This document shows, piece by piece, positions 36,277 to 43,581 of a DNA stretch of 64,000 nt (positions within the stretch are counted from its first letter, which is position 1; the number at the start of each line of letters is the position of its first letter). A program made the translations under genes and the position numbers. The notes under the pieces were generated by a model. It made no database searches, was not told the DNA's origin, and saw only the letters and a program-made list of their open reading frames with translations. This stretch comes from Betaproteobacteria bacterium HGW-Betaproteobacteria-9. Its GTDB lineage: Bacteria; Pseudomonadota; Gammaproteobacteria; Burkholderiales; Burkholderiaceae_C. Location: contig PHCC01000004.1 of the NCBI GenBank assembly GCA_002842215.1, positions 62,001 to 126,000 of the forward strand. Reading direction: 5' to 3'.

Positions 36277-36885
36277 TTATTCGTTGCCACCAGCTGCCGA
36301 CTTGATCGGAACACCAGAAGTCAAAATGGATTGAAGCCAGACTTCTGCCCCCGAAGTCAGTTGACCGCTGCTGCTGTCCACCTCGGCATCATTGGAAAGC
36401 CCGCGTGTGGTGATAAGGAATCGGTCATTGACCAGCGCCTGGATAATGCAGGTGGGCTTGTTTTTGGCGTATCTGTCATTCGCGCCTTCGGTCACGTTGC
36501 TGCCGCCTTCCAATGACACTTCAATCAGATTTGCCGCACTGGCAATCCAGTTGCTTTTTGTGTTCCACGCACCATTGGATATCTGGTCGTCAGACGTTAT
36601 GACTGTCTTGTTGATTTTTCCGACATCCGTGGTGTAAAAGGGGTCGGCATTTTCTTCCGCGAAATCAATCGCCACCCGTTCGCAATGCCGCAGTGCCGCT
36701 TCTGCGGACTGACGCGCCAGCTGGTTGGTGCGCATATTGTTGGAGAATTGTTCGTAGCTGGCCGAATTGCGTGCAGCCATCAGGCCAGCAAACGAAATGA
36801 TGACCAACATGATCAAGGCAATGGGTAAGACCACGCCCTCTTGGTCGCGGCAATTGACACGTGAACCGAAGCGTTTGGTGCTCAT
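36277..36885 (-). CDS. pilX: PilX, minor pilin
   Basis: 202 residues from ATG 36885. The N-terminus EGVVLPIALIMLVIISFAGLMAARNS is the PilX_N-type helix: the cleavage site and mature Glu5 are replaced, as in other PilX proteins (here EG then VVLPI). The typical follow-up QFSNNMRTNQLARQSAEAALRHCE is present. PilX is part of the priming minor-pilin complex with PilV, PilW and PilE and carries PilY1. It lies 30 bases before pilY1 and 43 bases after pilW. Confidence 0.9.
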   Translation of the reverse strand: MSTKRFGSRVNCRDQEGVVLPIALIMLVIISFAGLMAARNSASYEQFSNNMRTNQLARQSAEAALRHCERVAIDFAEENADPFYTTDVGKINKTVITSDDQISNGAWNTKSNWIASAANLIEVSLEGGSNVTEGANDRYAKNKPTCIIQALVNDRFLITTRGLSNDAEVDSSSGQLTSGAEVWLQSILTSGVPIKSAAGGNE

Positions 36886-36928
36886 CGTTCTGAAGTCTTG
36901 AGGGCAGGATGCGTTGACGGATGGCACT

Positions 36929-37930
36929 TCACTCTCCCTCAGACAAGTAAGCCCAAGGATCTTCATTGATGGCATAGGGCGCTGGCAGGCCGGGGCGCAT
37001 GTTGCGCAATTGGATGGTGGTCACATAGGCGCGCCGCAGGTACCGGTCTTCGTTCGTTTGCGCTGTGCCAGCGCAGTCGCGGTAGGTGCCCAGCTCGGTC
37101 TTGGTGTTGTCGCCAACGGGTACGGGCTGGGCGCTGCGGGCAATCAGACAGATGCGAATGGCAGCAACGCGGGACCAGTTGACCAAGTCTTCAGCCTCGA
37201 CATAAGCAGTTACCTGATGGGGCAGCACTTCACCCTCGGTGGGAGTGTTAGTAATGGCGTACTGGATCTGCATGTCTTCGATATTGGGAATCAGCGCGGC
37301 CGCTGCACTGAAACCATCGGTAGCGCTGCCGTCGCGCCCTTTGCAATAGAGGGTTGGCACGCCGCCATCGTCGGCGATGTAGTAGCGGTTGTCGGCCAAA
37401 GAGATGCTGGCCGCGCTGCCTTCTGAAGCGCCGGCAACCCATGGCGTGATGCCGTTGTGGCTGCAGTTGGCCGGTCGGTCGGTGTCGCTGGCGTCTTTGG
37501 CGGTCTGGCTGTTGAGAGAGGTTGCTTCATAGCGCACCGCAAGGGCGTCAGCTGTGGTGGGCGTAGCAGGACAAGCCAGGGAGCCGAATTCGGTGGTTCC
37601 GTTGTTGTCTGCCGTTCCACTCTTGTCGAATCCACCGTCGCACCCGCGAAGCGCAAAGCCGGAGAACTTTCGTTTTCCATCGTTGTCAACCGTGGAAAAG
37701 CCGGCCAGACGGACCTGTTGCTGAAGGATCTCCAGCGCCAGGCTGGCATCTTCGTTCATCTGGGATTCCAGCGTGCTGCTGCGAGAGCTGGCTGAAGTGG
37801 TCACGTAAATGATGGACACAGCGCCGAGCAGGAAAATACCGATGGTCATGGCAACCATCAGCTCTACCAGCGTCACGCCGGATTGCCGGCGACCGGTTCG
37901 AGCCATGTGTTTAGCGTACTTGAGTTTCAC
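36929..37930 (-). CDS. pilW: PilW, minor pilin
   Basis: 333 residues from a GTG at 37930 that overlaps the pilV stop (GTGA); ATG 37906 is an alternative. The prepilin leader ends RRQSG before VTLVELMVAMTIGIFLLGAVS with Glu5. The PilW family region follows (EDASLALEILQQQVRLAGF, and CLIARS near the end). It belongs to the minor-pilin priming complex. It keeps several Cys pairs (RGCDGGF, FGSLACP, NCSHNG, LYCKG). Confidence 0.9.
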   Translation of the reverse strand: MKLKYAKHMARTGRRQSGVTLVELMVAMTIGIFLLGAVSIIYVTTSASSRSSTLESQMNEDASLALEILQQQVRLAGFSTVDNDGKRKFSGFALRGCDGGFDKSGTADNNGTTEFGSLACPATPTTADALAVRYEATSLNSQTAKDASDTDRPANCSHNGITPWVAGASEGSAASISLADNRYYIADDGGVPTLYCKGRDGSATDGFSAAAALIPNIEDMQIQYAITNTPTEGEVLPHQVTAYVEAEDLVNWSRVAAIRICLIARSAQPVPVGDNTKTELGTYRDCAGTAQTNEDRYLRRAYVTTIQLRNMRPGLPAPYAINEDPWAYLSEGE

Positions 37931-38538
37931 AGGCCCACCTTGAAATACATGCAGCTGTAGACGGCCAAATCGTCTTCGGAGAGGTCGCTTGGACAATTGT
38001 CCTGACCTTGTTTGAACAGCGAAAAAGCGGCATAGCCAGCGGGGTCGTCGTCCTCGTCCACTTCTTCAAGTTGCGGTTCTTTCCAGAGCAACCAAATGTC
38101 CAGGTCCCGGGCGCCAGCGGAGGGGGTGGAAGCCACAACGGCTTTGCCCTGAGGGAGTCGGGCGGCGACTTCGGTGAGCAAGTGCGCCCGATCCGCCAGG
38201 GCCACGGCGTTAGCTGCCGCTTTTGAGTCAGACTTTTCGTCGGCGTTCTGCGTGGGTGCAGTGGCGGTACTGCTCAGGGTGAGGTCGTATCCACCGAGGT
38301 CATACCCATACACGTTGACGCGAGCACGGTCAGCGTAGTCGTTGACCAGGGCCAAGCCGGTGAGTCGCAGTTGTGCCGCCTTGTTGTAGCTGAATGTCGC
38401 AGACGAAAGCCCGGCGATGCCCAGTAGCCCGACCGATACGAGCAAGATGGCCACCATCACTTCGAGCAAGCTGGAGCCCTTTTCATGTCGCGCAGAAGGG
38501 TTGAACGGCATGGGAGTGACTTGTTGACGTTGATTCAT
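37927..38538 (-). CDS. pilV: PilV, minor pilin
   Basis: 203 residues. The leader ends HEKG and is followed by SSLLEVMVAILLVSVGLLGIAGL, the typical PilV start with mature Glu5. The body contains NKAAQLRLTGLALVNDYADRARVN, and a Cys pair near the end (NCPSDL, SCMYF). It is coupled to pilW by a four-base overlap and follows the first FimT-like gene by three bases. Confidence 0.9.
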   Translation of the reverse strand: MNQRQQVTPMPFNPSARHEKGSSLLEVMVAILLVSVGLLGIAGLSSATFSYNKAAQLRLTGLALVNDYADRARVNVYGYDLGGYDLTLSSTATAPTQNADEKSDSKAAANAVALADRAHLLTEVAARLPQGKAVVASTPSAGARDLDIWLLWKEPQLEEVDEDDDPAGYAAFSLFKQGQDNCPSDLSEDDLAVYSCMYFKVGL

Positions 38539-38541
38539 GGT

Positions 38542-39090
38542 TCAGCTCTGGTCTTTTGAAGTGACCTGTGCACGCCCCACCCGGCTGATGGCGATTTCGT
38601 TGACTTTGGTCGAAGTGCTGCCTGATGGCTTCACCGTGACCGTGGTTGCGCTGGAGCCCATCAGGCCACTGGGCAAGAAGATCAGTTCCTCAACAGCATC
38701 GGTGCCGCTCATGCTGGCGACGCCTGACAGCGCCGTGCGCACTGCAATCTCTTCGCCGGTGTCAATAGCGCCGTCGTTGTCAAGGTCAACATAAACCAGC
38801 CAGCCGTTTTTCCATTCGGTGCTGTCGGCGGTGCAGGACTCACCATCTGAACTGGGGCACATGATGACCTTGCGGGAAGCCTTGATAGCCTGAGTGCGGG
38901 CGAGTTGAAGATGGGTGGTGAAGGCTCTGGTGGCGCTGTCGCGGCGCCACCCGCGGAGGGTTTCGCTGAAACTGGGTACGGCGAGTGAGAGCAGTACAGC
39001 GAGTACGGACAGTGTGACCAGCAGCTCAACGAGCGTGAACCCACGTTGAGCACGCTCTGAAGATTGATGGTAAACGGCGGCGGTTTTCAA
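38542..39090 (-). CDS. fimT: FimT/GspH-family minor pseudopilin (copy nearer pilV)
   Basis: 182 residues. The start chosen is a TTG at 39090 because AGGAGT stands six bases upstream of it; the frame stays open to another TTG at 39117. The leader ends AQRG before FTLVELLVTLSVLAVLLSLAVPSF, with Glu5. The GspH fold follows, including LARTQAIKASRKVIMCPSSDG, EWKNGWLVYVDLDNDG and the terminal ISRVGRAQV. It is one of two tandem FimT-like genes heading the operon and initiates or caps pilus assembly with PilVWX. Confidence 0.87.
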   Translation of the reverse strand: MKTAAVYHQSSERAQRGFTLVELLVTLSVLAVLLSLAVPSFSETLRGWRRDSATRAFTTHLQLARTQAIKASRKVIMCPSSDGESCTADSTEWKNGWLVYVDLDNDGAIDTGEEIAVRTALSGVASMSGTDAVEELIFLPSGLMGSSATTVTVKPSGSTSTKVNEIAISRVGRAQVTSKDQS

Positions 39091-39245
39091 TTTTTTACTC
39101 CTGACTGCAATGTACAAGCCTGCAAATTCAGGGGTGTGGGGTGACTGACATGCGGTCTGTTTAGGCCACCTCAGCGGTCAAAAGCATTCACTCGTTCACG
39201 TCGCACGGCACTTTCAATGCTTGACATTTTTGGACGCTCTTGCTT

Positions 39246-39776
39246 TTACGAATCCTTCTCCATGCTCAGCCTGACCCTGCCGATGCGGCTCAGGGTGATT
39301 TTTTGGGTTTGTCCAGTTCGTGGGACGACACGCAGAGTACTCATTCCCGAGGCCATGATGCCCGAGGGTTTGAAGACAAATCGCTTGGCCTTTATGTTGG
39401 AACTCAGTGAAAGAATGCCCTGCAAGCTCGGCGCGCTCGCAACGATGGTTTCGGTGGTGTCACGCTGGTTGTTCTGATTGAGGTCTTGGAAGACGATCCA
39501 GCCGCTCTTCCATTCCATGTCGTCGCTGAGTGAACATTGATCGCCATCGATGCTGTTGCAGAGCACCACATGTCGGGTGGATTTGATGGCCAGCGTTCGG
39601 GAAAGGCGCAGATGTGTGGTCAGGGCTTTGGTGGCTCGATCTCTTTGCCAGTTGGCCAGCATTTGTGCAAAGGAGGGCAATGCCAAGCTCAGCAGGAGTC
39701 CCAGTACGGAAATGGTGACCAAAAACTCCACAAGTGTGAAGCCGCCGTGGATGCGCCCACGAGTGGTGTCTTGCAT
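39246..39776 (-). CDS. fimT: FimT/GspH-family minor pseudopilin (operon-proximal copy)
   Basis: 176 residues from ATG 39776, with GGGCGAGG upstream. The short leader RGRIHGG ends before FTLVEFLVTISVLGLLLSLALPSF. The GspH-like body parallels the second copy: LSRTLAIKSTRHVVLCNSIDG, EWKSGWIVFQDLNQNNQ and ITLSRIGRVRL. The two paralogues are about as similar to each other as to outside homologues by eye, suggesting an old duplication. It is the first gene after the AT-rich control region at 39777-39939 and is separated from the next copy by 155 bases with no recognised element. Confidence 0.87.
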   Translation of the reverse strand: MQDTTRGRIHGGFTLVEFLVTISVLGLLLSLALPSFAQMLANWQRDRATKALTTHLRLSRTLAIKSTRHVVLCNSIDGDQCSLSDDMEWKSGWIVFQDLNQNNQRDTTETIVASAPSLQGILSLSSNIKAKRFVFKPSGIMASGMSTLRVVPRTGQTQKITLSRIGRVRLSMEKDS

Positions 39777-39939
39777 CTAAATACCTCGCCCTGCCATGAA
39801 TATAAATTCTTAGAATTTATATTCATGGCAAAAAATTAGGTACATATTTGCACTAAAGAACTAATATTGACTTGCTTTGTTGCAAATTTGTTGCAAAGAC
39901 CAGGCGCGTGAGGGAGCGGTTGCGCGCAACAAAGTGCGT
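39777..39939 (-). promoter_or_regulatory. AT-rich control region of the minor pilin operon
   Basis: It contains a 39-base palindrome (39792-39830): a 19-base arm TGCCATGAATATAAATTCT, a single central base and the exact complement, ending just before the GGGCGAGG of fimT. Further upstream is a perfect tandem repeat of TTTGTTGCAAA (39876-39886 and 39887-39897). The stretch is far more AT-rich than its neighbours. These look like binding sites for a dimeric regulator or an RNA hairpin in the leader. No consensus promoter could be fixed. Confidence 0.55.
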
Positions 39940-40389
39940 TCAACGACGCACTTCGTCCACCAGCGCCCGGAACTCGTCGATGTCTTCAAAGCTGCGGTAG
40001 ACGCTGGCGAAGCGGATGTAGGCCACTTTGTCGAGCTTCTTGAGCTCGCGCATGACCATTTCGCCGAGCCGGGTGGCCGGGACTTCGCGGGCGCCAAGGT
40101 TCAGCAACTTTTCTTCGATGCGCTCGATGGCCGCGTCCACCTGCTCGGTGCTGACCGGACGTTTGCGCAGCGCCAGTGCAAAGGACGCCCGCAATTTGGC
40201 CGGCACGTAGTCGACACGTCGGCCATCTTTCTTCACCACGGCCGGGAAGCTGACTTCCGGCCGTTCGTAGGTGGTGAAGCGTTTTTCGCAATGGCCGCAC
40301 TGGCGGCGGCGGCGAATGAAGTCCGCGTCTTCAGAGATCCGGGTTTCGACGACCTGGGTCTCCAGATGACCGCAGAAAGGGCATTTCAT
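39940..40389 (-). CDS. nrdR: transcriptional repressor NrdR
   Basis: 149 residues. Zinc ribbon Cys3/Cys6 and Cys31/Cys34 (CPFC, CGHC), the conserved [17 protein letters not shown], then an ATP-cone (50-140) with VVKKDGRR and [17 protein letters not shown]. It represses ribonucleotide reductase genes when dATP is bound. It follows glyA by 31 bases, the usual arrangement in beta-proteobacteria. Confidence 0.97.
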   Translation of the reverse strand: MKCPFCGHLETQVVETRISEDADFIRRRRQCGHCEKRFTTYERPEVSFPAVVKKDGRRVDYVPAKLRASFALALRKRPVSTEQVDAAIERIEEKLLNLGAREVPATRLGEMVMRELKKLDKVAYIRFASVYRSFEDIDEFRALVDEVRR

Positions 40390-40420
40390 GGTTTCAAAGG
40401 CACCTTGCTGCGGTGGCTGC

Positions 40421-41665
40421 TCAACGGTAAACCGGGAAGCGGGCCGTCAGCGCGTTGACCTTGGCGCGCACGGCTTCGATGTTGGCCGGGTCGCGCGGGT
40501 TGTCCAGCACGTCGGCTATCAGGTTGGCGGTCAGGCGGGCTTCTTCGTCCTTGAAGCCGCGGGTGGTCATGGCGGGGGTGCCGATGCGCACGCCGCTGGT
40601 GACCATGGGCTTTTCCGGGTCATTGGGAATGGCGTTCTTGTTGATCGTCATATGGGCGCTGCCCAGCACGGCCTCGGCTTCCTTGCCGGTGATGCCTTTG
40701 GCGCGCAGATCGACCAGCATGACGTGGCTCTCGGTGCGGCCGCTGACGATGCGCAGGCCGCGAGAAACCAGGGTTTCGGCGACGATGCGTGCGTTTGTCA
40801 GCACTTGTTGCTGGTAAGCCTTGAAGTCGGGTTGCAGCGCTTCCTTGAAGGCCACCGCTTTGGCAGCGATCACGTGCATCAGCGGGCCGCCTTGCAGGCC
40901 AGGGAAGATGGCACTGTTGATCGCCTTCTCATGCTCGGCCTTCATCAGGATGATGCCGCCGCGCGGGCCGCGCAGGCTCTTGTGGGTGGTGGATGTCACC
41001 ACGTCGGCGAACGGCACCGGGTTCGGGTAGACGCCCGCGGCGATCAGGCCGGCGTAGTGGGCCATGTCGACCATGAAGATGGCGCCGACTTCCTTGGCAA
41101 TTTTGGCGAAGCGCTCGAAGTCGATGCGCAGGCTGTAGGCTGAAGCGCCAGCGATGATGAGTTTGGGCTTGGTTTCCCGCGCCTTGGCTTCCATGGCCTC
41201 GTAGTCGATGGCTTCGTTCTTGTCCAGGCCGTAGCTGACCACGTTGAACCACTTGCCAGACATGTTCAGCGGCATGCCATGGGTGAGGTGGCCGCCCTCG
41301 GCCAGGCTCATGCCCATGATGGTGTCGCCGGGTTTCAGGAAGGCGAGGAACACGGCTTCATTGGCGGATGCGCCGCAGTGGGGCTGCACGTTGGCCGCGT
41401 CGGCGCCGAAGATCTGCTTCACGCGGTCGATGGCCAGTTGCTCGGCAATGTCGACGTATTCGCAGCCGCCGTAGTAGCGACGGCCGGGATAGCCTTCTGC
41501 GTATTTGTTGGTGAGCTGGGTGCCCTGGGCGGCCATGACGGCGGGCGAGGCGTAGTTCTCGCTGGCGATCAGCTCGATGTGGTGTTCCTGGCGCGCGTTT
41601 TCGGCCTGGATGGCGGCAAACAGCTCGGGGTCGGTTTGCTCGATGAGGATGTTGCGGTCGTACAT
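40421..41665 (-). CDS. glyA: serine hydroxymethyltransferase
   Basis: 414 residues from ATG 41665 ([19 protein letters not shown]); codons upstream belong to the leader. The fold-type I PLP enzyme interconverts serine and glycine with tetrahydrofolate. Conserved segments are [44 protein letters not shown] and the PLP-Lys motif [14 protein letters not shown]. It is the one-carbon source for purines, consistent with the ZTP-type leader ahead of it, and is followed by nrdR. Confidence 0.98.
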   Translation of the reverse strand: MYDRNILIEQTDPELFAAIQAENARQEHHIELIASENYASPAVMAAQGTQLTNKYAEGYPGRRYYGGCEYVDIAEQLAIDRVKQIFGADAANVQPHCGASANEAVFLAFLKPGDTIMGMSLAEGGHLTHGMPLNMSGKWFNVVSYGLDKNEAIDYEAMEAKARETKPKLIIAGASAYSLRIDFERFAKIAKEVGAIFMVDMAHYAGLIAAGVYPNPVPFADVVTSTTHKSLRGPRGGIILMKAEHEKAINSAIFPGLQGGPLMHVIAAKAVAFKEALQPDFKAYQQQVLTNARIVAETLVSRGLRIVSGRTESHVMLVDLRAKGITGKEAEAVLGSAHMTINKNAIPNDPEKPMVTSGVRIGTPAMTTRGFKDEEARLTANLIADVLDNPRDPANIEAVRAKVNALTARFPVYR

Positions 41666-41715
41666 GGTTGGCAGTCTTGGGTAACGTGGATCCCGGCGCG
41701 CGTCAGCGGGTGACG

Positions 41716-41796
41716 ACGGCAGGGGCTGCCCAGGCGAACGGCTGATCACCTGTCTTGGCAGCCAGGTGGCACGCTTCCCAGTGGTTGTCCCTGGTG
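41716..41796 (-). ncRNA. ZTP (pfl-motif) riboswitch-like leader of glyA
   Basis: On the reverse strand the glyA leader has the hallmark 3' element CGCCTGGGCAG (41726-41736), preceded by a stem CACCTG/CAGGTG (about 41763-41768 and 41747-41752) and the 5' segment CCACTGGGAAGCGTGCC (41768-41784). ZTP riboswitches have a conserved CCGCCUGGGCA and commonly precede glyA, purH or folD in Proteobacteria. The element ends about 50 bases before the start codon; no obvious intrinsic terminator follows, so translational control or Rho is likely. Confidence 0.7.
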
Positions 41797-41953
41797 TCCC
41801 GGATGGGGGGCAGGGGGGCCACGTCAGCACCGAAGGGTGGGCAGCGAGCCCCGCACCTTGAGTGCCTATCGCCAGTTGCGTACGGGGTCTAGTTTATCCG
41901 AGCAGGGCGACCAGGCGTCCCGAGCGGGCAATATTCCCGGACCCAGCCTGGGA

Positions 41954-42856
41954 TCACGAACTGGCCAGCAGCAGGGGGGCCACGGTTTCCGCAACGGGGG
42001 GGGCAGCGTCGGCCGCTTCCAGTTCGGTGACGTCGGGCGTTGGCATTGCCTCGGCATCGACGGGCGCGACGACCGGTATGGTTCTGTAGCTGGGGAAGCG
42101 GGTGGGCATGGGCTTGCCCAGCGCCACGCTCTGGATGCGCAGGTGTTCGGCCATCACCTTGTTGATGTAGCCACTGCCATCTGTGGTGACCGCGCCGACG
42201 TACAGGCGCAAACCGCCTTCGATGGATCCTGCCCGTTTGATGCAGTCCTGCAGCACCCGCGCACCCACCCGCAGGTTGGAGACGGGGTCAAACGCCGCCA
42301 GCTGGCCACCAAAGTCTTCGTATTTTTCAGTGTGCACGCGCGTGAGCACCTGCATCAGGCCTTGCGCACCGACAGGGCTCTGGGCAAACGGGTTGAAGCG
42401 CGACTCCACGGCCATCACCGCCAGGATCAGGGTCGGATCCATCCGCGCCTTTTCGCCTACCTCGAAAGCTTCGGCCACCAGAACCCCCAGCGGTTCCGGA
42501 GCAACCCGGTACTTGCGGCTCAGCCAGAACGCCACGTTGGCCTGTTGCTTGGGCAGTTGGGTGGGCTGCACGGCCGTTACCCGTTGTACGGCATCGGGTT
42601 CGGGTTCGAACGCGACCACGGGAGCGGCGGCCACCTGGCGCTGCTGCAGCCAGCCCAGCAGGTGTTGCTCGGCGTCACTGCGCAGGTCGTGGCGCGCGGC
42701 CAGCGTGATCAGGCCCACGGCGAGAACGGTGCCCAGCAGCGCAACGCTGTTGTGGGTGATGGCGAGGCAGCCCTGGACCACGTCGCTCAGGGCGGTGTTG
42801 AGGGATGCCTTGGCACCTGGGGTGCTCTTGTGGTGGCGGGTGGTGGTGTCATTCAT
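41954..42856 (-). CDS. lytic transglycosylase, SLT family, membrane-anchored
   Basis: 300 residues from ATG 42856 with GGAGA upstream. A single TM helix (about 38-55; SVALLGTVLAVGLITLAA) follows a cytoplasmic Thr/His-rich tail, so the domain is periplasmic. The SLT core (about 115-250) has the catalytic Glu in LAVMAVESRFNPFAQS, then GAQGLMQVL and GARVLQDCIKR. The usual YNAG motif is replaced by LYVGAVTTDGSGYINKV. The C-terminal ~45 residues are acidic and low-complexity. It cleaves peptidoglycan to give 1,6-anhydro products. Confidence 0.87.
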   Translation of the reverse strand: MNDTTTRHHKSTPGAKASLNTALSDVVQGCLAITHNSVALLGTVLAVGLITLAARHDLRSDAEQHLLGWLQQRQVAAAPVVAFEPEPDAVQRVTAVQPTQLPKQQANVAFWLSRKYRVAPEPLGVLVAEAFEVGEKARMDPTLILAVMAVESRFNPFAQSPVGAQGLMQVLTRVHTEKYEDFGGQLAAFDPVSNLRVGARVLQDCIKRAGSIEGGLRLYVGAVTTDGSGYINKVMAEHLRIQSVALGKPMPTRFPSYRTIPVVAPVDAEAMPTPDVTELEAADAAPPVAETVAPLLLASS

Positions 42857-43027
42857 GATGTCTCTCCTGTCGGTGCCGCGGTGACCGGGTGGGTCTGTGC
42901 GGCTGGCTGGGCACCTCATCGAGGCGGGCTTTGTGAGCCTTGCGTTCGATGGACCCTGCTGGGTCAGCGGCTCGGGTTTACCCTGAAGGGCAAAACCGGC
43001 GAATGTTAGGGGGAGTTTAATATCAAG
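42857..43027. other. intergenic region upstream of the transglycosylase
   Basis: About 170 bases holding a small inverted repeat (GACCCTGCTGGGTC near 42953-42966) and turning AT-rich toward 43020. No gene or consensus promoter could be assigned. Confidence 0.3.
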
Positions 43028-43399
43028 TCAATGTTTAAAACTTGATTCATAAATACTAAAAGGTATATGTAGTGGAGGTGTTGGCCCCTTTTTGTGTTCC
43101 GTGCTAGCACGGATGCCAGCCCGGATCAGCGGTGCTCGCCGGTCAGCGTCCCAGGGGTACCGCTGGTCGATTTGGGTCCGATCGGGCGTTGTTACTGCTG
43201 TTAACCGGGTGACTTTCATCACGCGCCGATCGCGATTGAAAATTTCCATGACGTCGGCCGGTGGGATGCCTTGAAGCGGATCAGGAACCCGGTTAATCTT
43301 CAGTTGCCCGTCGTGGATGGGCATCAAACCGGTGACGCGGAGCATCCGCCAACCGGTTCCAAACGGGAGCAATCTGTTGCTTCCAGGCTGGAGAGACAT
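43028..43399 (-). CDS. orphan hypothetical protein, 123 residues
   Basis: The ATG at 43399 has GGAGG seven bases upstream, and the frame is open for 123 codons. The product is basic, Pro/Arg/Asp-rich (for example GIPPADVMEIFNRDRRVMKVTR and RYPWDADRRAPLIRAG in part), with no signal peptide or TM segment. Codon use is less GC-biased at third positions than in neighbouring genes, suggesting foreign or relaxed sequence. I do not recognise it. The opposite strand carries a promoter-hairpin-terminator series, so the ORF could be a by-product of an RNA gene. Confidence 0.4.
   Translation of the reverse strand: MSLQPGSNRLLPFGTGWRMLRVTGLMPIHDGQLKINRVPDPLQGIPPADVMEIFNRDRRVMKVTRLTAVTTPDRTQIDQRYPWDADRRAPLIRAGIRASTEHKKGPTPPLHIPFSIYESSFKH
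43042..43069 (+). promoter_or_regulatory. sigma-70-like promoter candidate
   Basis: TTGATT (43042-43047), a 16-base spacer and TATATG (43064-43069), in a local AT-rich patch. It would start a forward transcript near 43076, which could end at the terminator at 43448-43486. Confidence 0.4.
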
Positions 43400-43486
43400 C
43401 CAACTCCCTCCGCCAAAACTGACGGCAAGTGCAAATTGCCCGCCGTCAACCCCGGTGGGTTCTGCTCACCGGGGTTTCTTGTTTTT
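43076..43486 (+). ncRNA. candidate structured RNA antisense to the orphan ORF
   Basis: Between a promoter-like sequence and a strong intrinsic terminator, the forward strand can fold into consecutive hairpins: AACCGGT/ACCGGTT enclosing GCGG/CCGC (about 43327-43357), GGGAGCAA/TTGCTTCC (43365-43384, one G-T pair) and TGACGGC/GCCGTCA enclosing GGCAA/TTGCC (about 43430-43448). No known RNA family (6S, SRP, RNase P, tmRNA) was recognised. Transcription is inferred. Confidence 0.4.
43448..43486 (+). terminator. strong intrinsic terminator
   Basis: AACCCCGGTG (43448-43457), loop of nine bases, CACCGGGGTT (43467-43476), then TCTTGTTTTT. The ten-pair GC-rich stem and T-run are oriented forward, yet no forward gene precedes it within 400 bases; it sits 96 bases ahead of the DUF349 gene. 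Confidence 0.8.
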
Positions 43487-43581
43487 GGGTCTGCCTGATC
43501 GGCATGTGCAGCAACAGCAGCGACAATACGGGCTTCGCCAGGCACTCATGCGCCGGCCCCTATATCTAGAACGATCCCTGT

